Shown one piece after another: positions 1 to 6,548 of a DNA stretch of 7,821 nucleotides. Numbering within the stretch: position 1 is the first letter of the stretch; each line of letters opens with the position of its first letter. Under the pieces are notes generated by a model. It searched no databases and had not been told where the DNA came from. It worked only from the letters and a program-made list of their open reading frames with translations. The translations under genes were made by a program, and so were the position numbers. The stretch is from JBIOUF01 sp044866695 (GTDB lineage: Bacteria; Actinomycetota; Actinomycetes; Propionibacteriales; Nocardioidaceae): the NCBI GenBank assembly GCA_044866695.1, contig JBIOUF010000227.1, positions 1 to 7,821 on the forward strand, read 5' to 3'.

Positions 1-10
1 CCACTCCTGA

Positions 11-62
11 TCGGCGACCTCACCTACCCGCTCGCTTCGCTCGGGGTAGGTTCGGTCGCCGA
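11..62. promoter_or_regulatory. Long imperfect hairpin ending at the SNF2 gene start codon
   Basis: The arms pair 11-19 with 54-62 (9 bp) and 22-29 with 44-51 (8 bp), separated by a two-base mismatch and closed by a 14-base loop with a repeated CGCTCG. The base of the stem includes the A of the ATG at 62. No T-run follows, so it is not a classic intrinsic terminator, although GC-rich hairpins without U-tracts are frequent between actinobacterial genes. It could terminate an upstream gene lying outside the window, or fold in a leader RNA and restrict access to the start codon. The inverted repeat is seen directly; the role is inferred. Confidence 0.55.
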
Positions 63-3000
63 TGGACCCGACGCTGCTCGACGACGAGGACCTGCGCCGC
101 GCGTTCGGCACGCCGACGCTGGAGCGAGGCCGGGACTACCTGCACCGCGGCCTGGTCGAGTCGGCCCAGACCCGGCTCGACGGGGACGGCGACCTGGAGG
201 TGACCGGCTCCGTCGCAGGGTCCCGGCCCACCCCCTACGACTGCGTCGCCTGGGTGGCGCTGGCCCGCGACGGCCTGCGCATGTCGAGCCGGTGCACCTG
301 CCCGGTCGGGGACGGCTGCAAGCACGCGGTCGCCCTGCTCCTGTGGGCCAGGCTGCGGCTCGCCGACGTCGCCCCGGCGCCGGTGTGGGAGCGCCGGCTG
401 GCCTCGATCGTCGAGGAGCTCGAGGAGGAGCCGTCGGCCCGGGGCGGCAGCCCGCTCGCGCTGCTGGTCGACCTGCAGCGACCGCCGGGGGCCGGGCGGC
501 CCCGGTCGTGGGCAGCGGCGTACGGGCCCACGCGTGGGTACCTGCGGCTCCGGCCGCTGACTCGCGGGGCCAGGGGCGGCTGGGTGCGCACCGGCGTGAG
601 CTGGGTGGACGTGCCGTACCTCGAGCGGCGTGGTCACGACACCGGTCAGGCGCGGCTGCTCGCGGAGCTCGAGACGGTCCACCGCGTGACGACGCGGCAG
701 CTCTACCCGGGCAGCAGCGGTCACCTGTCGCTCCAGGACTTCGGCCCGGGGCTGTGGCAGGTGCTCGGGCGGGCCGCCGAGGTCGGACTGGAGCTGGTGC
801 CGGGCACGGGGCTGTCGTCGGTCACGGTCGCGGACGCGCCTGCGGAGCTCCGGGTGGACGTCAGCCGCGGCGAGTCCGCCTCCCACGTGATGGTCGGGGC
901 ACGGCTGCACGACGGGACCGGTGAGGGGTGGTACTCCGCCGCGGACCTGGACGTCCTGGGCGAGGACGGACACGGCGTGGCCCTGTGGGAGGCCGGCGAC
1001 GGGTCCCGGGGCTGGGCGCTCACCCTGGCACCCCTGGCCCGCCCGGCCGGGCCACAGCTGCGCCGCCTGCTGGCCACCGGGGAGGCGCTGACCGTGCCGA
1101 GCGAGGTGGAGCCGCGGCTGGTGGAGGACTACCTGCCTCGGCTGCGCCGGCAGCTGCCGGTGGTGTCCTCGGACGGCTCGGTGCGGCTTCCCGAGGAGGT
1201 CGAGCCCAGGCTGGCGCTCACGGTCACCTGGGTCGCCGTCGACGAGGTCCGGCTGCTGTGGACCTTCCGCTACCGGGTCGGGTCCGACGACCGGGTCTAC
1301 CGCACCGACGACACGCTGGGGGTGCGCGGGATCCGGCGACCCGACCAGGAGCAGGCTCTGGTCGACGCCCTGGTCCTCGACGACGACCAGGTCTACCGCC
1401 TGTTCGGCGGCCGGCGCCGCGTGCACGGACTGGTGCCGGAGCAGACCCTGCGCGACCTGGCGGCGGTGGCGTTCGCCACCGACGTGCTGCCCGCCCTGGA
1501 GGGCCAGGTCGAGCTGGAGGAGGTCGGCGCGCGGCCGGACTACCGCGAGGCGACCGGCACCCCGGTGGTTCGCTTCGCGCCTCGCGAGGGGCCGGCCGAG
1601 CCGGCCGCGCTCGGCCCGGGCCGCACGCCGGACTGGCTCGACCTCGAGGTGCTGGTCACCGTCGACGGTCACGCGATCGCGCTGGCCCACCTGCTGGAGG
1701 CCCTCACTCTCGGCAACCAGCGGCTGCTGCTGCCCGGTGGAGTGCACCTCCGGATCGACCGGCCGGAGTTCGCCCGTCTGGCCGAGCTGGTCGCGGCTGC
1801 GGCCGAGCTGGCCGAGCAGCCCTCCGACGGCGTGCGGGTCGGCAACCACGACCTGGGGCTGTGGGACGAGCTGGCGGAGGTCGGCATCGTCGACGCCCAG
1901 GCGGCGCAGTGGGTCCGCGCGGCCCAGGCCCTGCGCGGGCTCGACTCGCTCCCGGAGGTGCACCCGGTCGGCCTCGACATCGAGCTGCGCCCCTACCAGC
2001 TGGCCGGGTTCCGGTGGCTGGCGTTCCTCCGGCAGGCCGGGCTGGGCGGCATCCTCGCCGACGACATGGGGCTCGGCAAGACCGTGCAGGCGCTCGCCGT
2101 GGTGGCACACGCTCGCCGGGAGGGCGCCGACCCGTTCCTGGTCGTCGCGCCGACGAGCGTGGTGTCCACCTGGGCGCACGAGGCGGCCGCCTGCGCTCCC
2201 GGTCTCGTCGTCCGCACCGTCACCGAGGCGCAGGCCCGCCGCGGCGCCACGCTGGCCCGGCTGCACCACGGGGCCGACCTGGTCGTGACGTCGTACACGC
2301 TCTACCGGCTCGAGGTGGAGGCGTATGCCGCCCTGCCGTGGGGCGGGCTGGTCCTCGACGAGGCGCAGCTGGTGAAGAACCACCAGGGCAAGACCCACCA
2401 GGCGGTACGCCGCCTCCAGGTCCCGTTCCGGGTCGCCCTGACCGGCACGCCGATGGAGAACCGGCTCATGGAGCTGTGGTCGCTGCTGTCGATCGTCGCG
2501 CCGGGTCTGTACCCATGGCCCCGGCGGTTCGCGGAGACCGTGGCCGGCCCGGTCGAGAGGGAGGGAGACCGGCAGGCGCTGGAGCGGTTCCGGCGCCGGG
2601 TCCGGCCGTTCCTGCTGCGCCGCACCAAGGACGTGGTCGCCGCCGACCTGCCCCCCAAGCAGGAGCAGGTGCTGGAGGTCGCCCTCACCCCGAGGCACCG
2701 CCGCATCTACGACACCCACCTGCAGCGCGAGCGGCAGACCGTCCTGGGCCTGGTCGGCGACCTCGACCGGCATCGGGTGGCGATCTTCCGCTCGCTGACC
2801 CGGCTGCGCCAGCTCAGCCTGGACCCCGGGCTGGTGTCGGAGGAGTACGACGGCGTCCGCTCGGCGAAGGTCGACGTGCTGGTCGACCATCTGACCGAGC
2901 TGCTCGCCGAGGGCCACCGCGCGCTGGTGTTCAGCCAGTTCACCTCGTTCCTGCGGCGGGTCCGGGCGCGCCTGGACGACGAGGGCATCCGGTCGGCGTA

Positions 3001-3388
3001 CCTCGACGGCGGCACCCGGCGGCGCGGTGACGTGGTGGCCGGGTTCCGGGAGGGCGAGGCCGCGGTGTTCCTGATCAGCCTCAAGGCCGGCGGTGTCGGG
3101 CTCACGCTCACCGAGGCCGACTACGTCTTCGTGCTGGACCCGTGGTGGAACCCCGCCGTCGAGGCGCAGGCGGTCGACCGGGCCCACCGGATCGGTCAGG
3201 ATCGGCCGGTCATGGTCTACCGGCTGGTCTCCACGGGCACCGTGGAGGAGAAGGTGATGGCGCTCAAGGCCCGCAAGGCCGCGCTGTTCGCCGAGGTCCT
3301 GGACGCCGGCGGCGCCGCCGGGTCGGCCGTCCTGGACGCCGACGACGTGCGCGAGCTGCTGGCGCCGGTCGACCCCGACGACGGTTGA
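62..3388 (+). CDS. SWIM zinc finger and SNF2-family ATPase/helicase
   Basis: An 1108-residue cytoplasmic protein of the SWIM-SNF2 type found in many actinobacteria; family members are ATP-driven double-stranded DNA translocases, but the substrate of this type is unknown. Near the N-terminus is a SWIM zinc-binding motif (C78, C80, C86, H88). Residues about 110-630 form a long family-specific region without motifs I recognise. The SNF2 ATPase core follows: ELRPYQLAGFRWL at 641-653, Walker A DDMGLGKT at 667-674, motif Ia around 696-704, Walker B LDEAQ at 765-769, LTGTPMEN at 793-800, motif IV around 954-964, LKAGGVGLTLTEAD at 1007-1020, and motif VI with arginine fingers, QAVDRAHRIGQ, at 1036-1046. 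All ATPase motifs are intact, with DEAQ in place of DEAH. ATG 62 is the first possible start because an in-frame TAG lies at 47-49. There is no Shine-Dalgarno upstream. The gene is monocistronic within the window and convergent with the acyltransferase gene. Confidence 0.95.
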   Translation: MDPTLLDDEDLRRAFGTPTLERGRDYLHRGLVESAQTRLDGDGDLEVTGSVAGSRPTPYDCVAWVALARDGLRMSSRCTCPVGDGCKHAVALLLWARLRLADVAPAPVWERRLASIVEELEEEPSARGGSPLALLVDLQRPPGAGRPRSWAAAYGPTRGYLRLRPLTRGARGGWVRTGVSWVDVPYLERRGHDTGQARLLAELETVHRVTTRQLYPGSSGHLSLQDFGPGLWQVLGRAAEVGLELVPGTGLSSVTVADAPAELRVDVSRGESASHVMVGARLHDGTGEGWYSAADLDVLGEDGHGVALWEAGDGSRGWALTLAPLARPAGPQLRRLLATGEALTVPSEVEPRLVEDYLPRLRRQLPVVSSDGSVRLPEEVEPRLALTVTWVAVDEVRLLWTFRYRVGSDDRVYRTDDTLGVRGIRRPDQEQALVDALVLDDDQVYRLFGGRRRVHGLVPEQTLRDLAAVAFATDVLPALEGQVELEEVGARPDYREATGTPVVRFAPREGPAEPAALGPGRTPDWLDLEVLVTVDGHAIALAHLLEALTLGNQRLLLPGGVHLRIDRPEFARLAELVAAAAELAEQPSDGVRVGNHDLGLWDELAEVGIVDAQAAQWVRAAQALRGLDSLPEVHPVGLDIELRPYQLAGFRWLAFLRQAGLGGILADDMGLGKTVQALAVVAHARREGADPFLVVAPTSVVSTWAHEAAACAPGLVVRTVTEAQARRGATLARLHHGADLVVTSYTLYRLEVEAYAALPWGGLVLDEAQLVKNHQGKTHQAVRRLQVPFRVALTGTPMENRLMELWSLLSIVAPGLYPWPRRFAETVAGPVEREGDRQALERFRRRVRPFLLRRTKDVVAADLPPKQEQVLEVALTPRHRRIYDTHLQRERQTVLGLVGDLDRHRVAIFRSLTRLRQLSLDPGLVSEEYDGVRSAKVDVLVDHLTELLAEGHRALVFSQFTSFLRRVRARLDDEGIRSAYLDGGTRRRGDVVAGFREGEAAVFLISLKAGGVGLTLTEADYVFVLDPWWNPAVEAQAVDRAHRIGQDRPVMVYRLVSTGTVEEKVMALKARKAALFAEVLDAGGAAGSAVLDADDVRELLAPVDPDDG

Positions 3389-3399
3389 GCCCAGGCTCA
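3386..3399. terminator. Palindrome joining the stop codons of two convergent genes
   Basis: TGAGCC and GGCTCA flank a two-base centre. The left arm starts with the TGA stop of the SNF2 gene and the right arm is the complement of the TGA stop of the acyltransferase gene. The dyad would give a short 5-6 bp stem in either transcript. With no T-run and so short a stem, a bidirectional terminator role is only a possibility. No other terminator is visible, since the two genes are separated by just 8 bases. Confidence 0.3.
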
Positions 3400-4809
3400 C
3401 ACCGCCTTGGAGGCGATCCCGGCGACCTCCTCGAGGGCGGTCAGCTCGGCGTCCAGATGGCCGAGCAGGCGCTGCAGGTGGGGGGCGGTGCGGCGACAGC
3501 CGGTCAGGCCGAAGGCGAGCTGGTCGACGTAGGACACACAGGTGATGTTCAGCGCCTGGCCGTGCATGGGCACCGACAGCGGGTACATGCCGGTCATCCG
3601 GGCGCCGTCGAGGTAGAGCGGCCGGCGTGGGCCGGGCACGTTGGAGATCACCAGGTTGAACGGCGGACGCACGATGCCCTGCAGCCGCAGCAGCGGCACG
3701 AGCACCGACGGGCTGACCCCGATCCCGCTCATGGCGACGATCTGCAGCGGCGTCATCGAGGTGAGCGCCTGCTTGCCCCGCAGCATCGACCGGTGGACGG
3801 CTTCGAGGCGGTCCGCCGGGTCGCCGAGGTCGGTGCCGAGCTTCACCATGATGCTGCCGACGGCGTTCCCTCCGGAGGCGTCGCTCTTCGCGCCGCGGCC
3901 CCGGATGTTCACCGGCACCATGGCGACCAGGCTGTGGTCGGGCAGGGCGTCGAGCTCGGTGAGGTAGGCGCGCAGTGCGCCGCTGCACATCGCCAGGACC
4001 ACGTCGTTGAGGGTCGTCCCGGCCGCCCGGCGCACCGCCTTGATGCGTTCCAGCGGCCAGTCCTCGGCCGCGAAGCGCCGGGCGCCGGTGATCGAGCGGT
4101 TCAGGATGGTCCGCGGTGCGGTGAACGACAGGGTGGTCGGCTCGTCCCGGACGCCGCGGTTGAGGGTGCGCACCAGGGCGCCGGGCAGGCCGGCCGCGTC
4201 GGCGGCGATGCCGACGGCGTCGCGCACGACGTTCAGCGGCAGCTCGAACAGCCCGGGGGAGGGGCTGCCCACCGTGGCCTGGTCGCCCTTGCTGCGGGCC
4301 GCGAACCAGGCCGGCATGTCCTGCTGGTCGGGATCGGGCGACAGGGTGTCCTGCAGCAGCCGCATGGCGCCGACGCCGTCGAGGACCGCGTGGTGGATCT
4401 TGGTGTACGTCGCGAACCTGCCGTCGGCCAGGCCCTCGATGTAGTGGGTCTCCCACAGCGGACGCTCGAGGTTGAGCTGGGTGCCGTGCAGCCGGCCGAC
4501 CAGCTCCAGCAGCTCACGGACCCGGCCCGGCCGGGGCAGGGCGCTGTGCCGGACGTGGTGCTCCACGTCGAACTGGTCGTCGTCGGTCCAGAACCACTGC
4601 CCGGCCGTCGTGAGCGAGCGCACCGGCCGGCGCCGCAACAACGGCGCGATCTCCTCGGTGGCGATCGCGCCGTCGAACAGGCGGCGCACGAACTCGGGGT
4701 CCGCGTCGTCCGGCGGAGAGAACAGGTGCAGCCCGCCGACCTGCATCGGCTGGTTGCGCGACTCGGCGATCATGAACCCGGTCGAGGTCGGGTCCATCGG
4801 TATGGGCAC
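3397..4809 (-). CDS. Wax ester synthase/diacylglycerol O-acyltransferase (WS/DGAT family)
   Basis: A 470-residue enzyme, the usual length for this family, which transfers acyl groups from acyl-CoA to diacylglycerol or long-chain alcohols to make triacylglycerol or wax ester at the membrane and lipid-droplet surface. The catalytic HHxxxDG motif is intact as HHAVLDG at 139-145. Other family landmarks are the N-terminal PMDPTSTGFMIAE stretch (4-16), PLWE at 117-120, the NDVVLA block at 268-273 and the SNVPGP block at 389-394. The GTG at 4809 is chosen as start because AAGGGAG lies 5 bases upstream and the family-typical N-terminus begins here. An ATG at 4896 would add 29 residues across a predicted promoter and inverted repeat and is unlikely. 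Actinomycetes often carry several paralogues, so acceptor preference cannot be read from sequence. The gene is divergent from the FUSC gene. Confidence 0.93.
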   Translation of the reverse strand: MPIPMDPTSTGFMIAESRNQPMQVGGLHLFSPPDDADPEFVRRLFDGAIATEEIAPLLRRRPVRSLTTAGQWFWTDDDQFDVEHHVRHSALPRPGRVRELLELVGRLHGTQLNLERPLWETHYIEGLADGRFATYTKIHHAVLDGVGAMRLLQDTLSPDPDQQDMPAWFAARSKGDQATVGSPSPGLFELPLNVVRDAVGIAADAAGLPGALVRTLNRGVRDEPTTLSFTAPRTILNRSITGARRFAAEDWPLERIKAVRRAAGTTLNDVVLAMCSGALRAYLTELDALPDHSLVAMVPVNIRGRGAKSDASGGNAVGSIMVKLGTDLGDPADRLEAVHRSMLRGKQALTSMTPLQIVAMSGIGVSPSVLVPLLRLQGIVRPPFNLVISNVPGPRRPLYLDGARMTGMYPLSVPMHGQALNITCVSYVDQLAFGLTGCRRTAPHLQRLLGHLDAELTALEEVAGIASKAV

Positions 4810-4814
4810 GGGCG

Positions 4815-4821
4815 CTCCCTT
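4815..4821 (-). promoter_or_regulatory. Ribosome binding site of the WS/DGAT gene
   Basis: AAGGGAG on the minus strand, 5 bases before the GTG start at 4809. It decides the start codon in favour of this GTG over an ATG 87 bases upstream. It is the only clear Shine-Dalgarno sequence before any gene in the window. Confidence 0.75.
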
Positions 4822-4843
4822 GGTCGCGTGTCGTGGTCGCGTG
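4821..4843. repeat. 10-base direct repeat in the WS/DGAT leader
   Basis: The sequence TGGTCGCGTG occurs exactly at 4821-4830 and again at 4834-4843, a period of 13 bases. The copy nearer the gene abuts the ribosome binding site. It may be a protein site or simply chance in a GC-rich leader. The repeat is seen; no function is claimed. Confidence 0.5.
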
Positions 4844-4856
4844 CGGCGGCCCTGCT

Positions 4857-4876
4857 CGACGACAGCAGTGTCGTCG
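4857..4876. promoter_or_regulatory. Perfect inverted repeat, operator-like, at the predicted WS/DGAT transcription start
   Basis: CGACGACA and its exact reverse complement TGTCGTCG flank the 4-base spacer GCAG. The 8+4+8 layout and the GACA/TGTC inner half-sites resemble operators of dimeric repressors such as the TetR or GntR families. It starts where transcription from the predicted promoter at 4882-4910 should begin, so a bound protein would block initiation. Alternatively it folds as a hairpin at the very 5' end of the leader RNA. No regulator gene is present in the window. Confidence 0.5.
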
Positions 4877-4881
4877 CGGCG

Positions 4882-4910
4882 ATCCTTCCCGCTCACCGGG
4901 CCGCAGGCAA
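4882..4910 (-). promoter_or_regulatory. Predicted promoter of the WS/DGAT gene
   Basis: On the minus strand a -35-like TTGCCT (4910-4905) is separated by exactly 17 bases from a -10-like AAGGAT (4887-4882). The -35 matches four of six consensus bases, and the -10 has the key A at position 2 and T at position 6. Transcription would start near 4875, giving a leader of about 65 bases before the GTG at 4809. The match is moderate and unconfirmed. Confidence 0.4.
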
Positions 4911-4951
4911 ACTCGAGGGACCCACGGTTCGCCGGCTGGCCGCCGGGCCAC

Positions 4952-4957
4952 CATCAT
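4952..4957 (+). promoter_or_regulatory. Possible -10 element for leaderless expression of the FUSC gene
   Basis: CATCAT carries the A and T most conserved in -10 hexamers and is followed by exactly six bases before the GTG at 4964, the spacing expected if transcription starts on the start codon. No Shine-Dalgarno and no convincing -35 are seen. This weakly supports the GTG over the ATG at 5036. Confidence 0.3.
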
Positions 4958-4963
4958 GGCCCC

Positions 4964-6118
4964 GTGAGCGAGTCACGGTCCCGGGAGGCCGCGGCCTGGG
5001 AGGCCGCCTGGGAGACCGCGCTGTCGCGGGGCCGGATGTCGATGAGCGCCCGGCTGGAACGGCTGCGCTCGAAGGGCTGGCAGATCGGCCAGTGCGCGGT
5101 GGCCGCGGGTGTCGCCTGGCTGGTCGCGCACAACCTCCTGGGGCACCAGACCCCGTTCTTCGCGCCGATCGCGGCGGTGGTGTCGCTGGGCACGTCCTAC
5201 GGCCAGCGGCTGCGGCGGGTCGTCGAGGTCACTCTCGGCGTGGCGATCGGCGTGCTGGTCGCCGACCTGATCGTCGTGTGGATCGGCAGCGGCTGGTGGC
5301 AGCTGACGCTGATCGTGGCGCTGGCCATGTCGACCGCACTGCTGCTGGACGCGGGCGGGCTGTTCGTGACCCAGGCCGCGGTCCAGTCCATCGTGATCAC
5401 GACGCTCGCCGCCGGACCCGGCCAGGCGCTGCTGCGGTGGACCGACGCCCTGGTCGGAGGTGCGGTGGCGCTGGTGGCCGCCACGGTGGTGCCGCGGGCG
5501 CCGCTGCGCCGGCCCCGCGAGGAGGCGGCCCGGGCGGTCCGCCGGATCTCCACGCTGCTCCGCGGCGCGGCCGCGGGCATCCGGTCCGGTGACGTCGAGG
5601 CGACGCTGGCGCTGCTCGCGGACGCCCGGGCCACCGACGTGCTGGTCCGCGAGCTGCAGACCGCCGCGGACGAGGGGCTGGCCGTGGTGGCGTCGTCGCC
5701 GTTCCGGCTGCGGCACCGGGGGCATGTCCGCCGGGTGGCCGAGCTGGTCGAGCCGCTGGACTTCGCGCTGCGCAACACCCGCGTGCTGGTGCGCCGGGTC
5801 GCGGTGGCGGCGTACCGGGGACACCCGATCCCGCCGACGTACGCCGACCTGTGCGACCAGCTCGCCGGCGCCGTCGACCTGGTCGCGGAGGAGCTCGCCG
5901 CGAACCGTCAGGCCGAGGCCGCGCGGGGCCCCCTGCTGGCCCTCGGCGAGGCCACCGCGGCGGCGGAGCGCAGCGACGACCTGTCCGCCGAGGTCGTGCT
6001 CGCGCAGCTGCGCTCGCTGGTCGCGGACCTGCTCCGGATCAGCGGGATGGGCGTCCTGGAGGCGACCGACGCCATCCCGCCGCTGGTCTGGCGCGCCGGA
6101 CCGTCGTCGGCGTCGTGA
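4964..6118 (+). CDS. FUSC-family membrane protein (aromatic acid exporter-like)
   Basis: A 384-residue inner-membrane protein resembling the half-size FUSC/aromatic acid exporter family, whose members export aromatic carboxylic acids and similar compounds. The N-terminal half has about six hydrophobic segments (roughly 41-58, 64-78, 88-107, 112-130, 133-152 and 161-177), with the family-like PFFAPIAAVVSLGTSYGQRLRR stretch at 64-85. From about 180 to the end it is a basic, helical cytoplasmic domain. The GTG at 4964 adds a helical EAAAWEAAWETAL stretch. An in-frame ATG at 5036 would shorten the protein by 24 residues to just before the first membrane segment, and neither start has a Shine-Dalgarno. 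The gene is divergent from the WS/DGAT gene across 154 bases and is followed after 17 bases by the DivIVA-repeat gene. The family assignment is fairly firm; the substrate is unknown. Confidence 0.85.
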   Translation: MSESRSREAAAWEAAWETALSRGRMSMSARLERLRSKGWQIGQCAVAAGVAWLVAHNLLGHQTPFFAPIAAVVSLGTSYGQRLRRVVEVTLGVAIGVLVADLIVVWIGSGWWQLTLIVALAMSTALLLDAGGLFVTQAAVQSIVITTLAAGPGQALLRWTDALVGGAVALVAATVVPRAPLRRPREEAARAVRRISTLLRGAAAGIRSGDVEATLALLADARATDVLVRELQTAADEGLAVVASSPFRLRHRGHVRRVAELVEPLDFALRNTRVLVRRVAVAAYRGHPIPPTYADLCDQLAGAVDLVAEELAANRQAEAARGPLLALGEATAAAERSDDLSAEVVLAQLRSLVADLLRISGMGVLEATDAIPPLVWRAGPSSAS

Positions 6119-6135
6119 TCGACCACGATGGGCCC

Positions 6136-6528
6136 ATGTCGCACGTGCCGCCCGAGGAGCTCGGGGACGCCTCGGCGCTGCGGGCGCCGCGACGGTGGGC
6201 GCAGGGGTACGACCGCGGGCAGGTCGACGCGTTCCTCGCCGACCTGCACCGCGCGTTGCGCCACGACCCGCCCACCATGGCGCCCTACGAGGTCGCCGAC
6301 CAGCGGTTCTCGGTGGTGCGGGGACGCGCCGGCTACGCGATGCGACCCGTCGACGAGTACCTCGACCGGGCGCAGGAGCTGCTGCGGTCGCGGCGTGGCG
6401 CCGACGACGCGCTGGCCGGCCTCGACGGCCGGGAGCTCCCCCGGACCAGCCGCGCGGCGCGCTGGGTGTACGCCGTGGCCGCGCTGCTCGTGGTGGGCAT
6501 CGTCGTGGCGGTGCTGCTCGTCGTGTGA
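6136..6528 (+). CDS. Small tail-anchored protein with two DivIVA-type repeats
   Basis: A 130-residue protein. Two copies of the short DivIVA-domain repeat consensus are visible: GYDRGQVDAFL at 24-34 and GYAMRPVDEYL at 66-76, 42 residues apart, both fitting GY-x4-VD-x-[FY]-L. The last 21 residues (about 110-130) are one hydrophobic membrane segment ending at the C-terminus, so the repeats should face the cytoplasm from a tail anchor. DivIVA-family proteins organise poles and septa in actinobacteria, but this one lacks the long coiled coil of true DivIVA/Wag31. Its role is unknown. The ATG at 6136 is used as start. An in-frame GTG at 6115-6117 overlaps the FUSC stop as GTGA and would add seven residues, implying translational coupling. 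Neither has a Shine-Dalgarno. Co-transcription with the FUSC gene is likely. Confidence 0.8.
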   Translation: MSHVPPEELGDASALRAPRRWAQGYDRGQVDAFLADLHRALRHDPPTMAPYEVADQRFSVVRGRAGYAMRPVDEYLDRAQELLRSRRGADDALAGLDGRELPRTSRAARWVYAVAALLVVGIVVAVLLVV

Positions 6529-6548
6529 GCCTCCGGCCGCTCAGCCGG
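6526..6548. terminator. Inverted repeats between the DivIVA-repeat and short-chain dehydrogenase genes
   Basis: Two alternative small dyads lie at this convergent junction. TGAGC (6526-6530) pairs with GCTCA (6539-6543), again using both genes' stop codons, and CCGGC (6533-6537) pairs with GCCGG (6544-6548). Only one can form at a time. There is no T-run. It may serve as a weak bidirectional terminator; evidence is limited to the pairing. Confidence 0.3.

Noticed and set aside
928..3030. A second plus-strand open frame of 700 codons inside the SNF2 gene
   Set aside because: It is a frame-shifted shadow of the SNF2 ATPase; the motif-bearing frame is 62-3388.
62..3388. The SNF2 gene as part of a defence island (for example a DISARM-like or Dnd-associated helicase)
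   Set aside because: No methylase, nuclease or other defence partner is adjacent in the window, and SWIM-SNF2 proteins are common as standalone chromosomal genes in actinobacteria.
20..4456. A 4.4 kb open frame on the minus strand across the SNF2 and acyltransferase genes
   Set aside because: The translation is rich in Arg, Pro, Gly and Ala with no domain, and it overlaps two genes with intact motifs. It arises because strong GC at third positions removes stops from other frames.
4810..4896. An N-terminal extension of the acyltransferase to ATG 4896
   Set aside because: It would add 29 basic residues not typical of the family and would cover the predicted promoter and dyad, whereas the GTG at 4809 has a good Shine-Dalgarno.
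3142..5592. A plus-strand open frame of 816 codons spanning the acyltransferase gene, the intergenic region and part of the FUSC gene
   Set aside because: It is compositionally a shadow frame, crosses three unrelated regions and has no recognisable motif.
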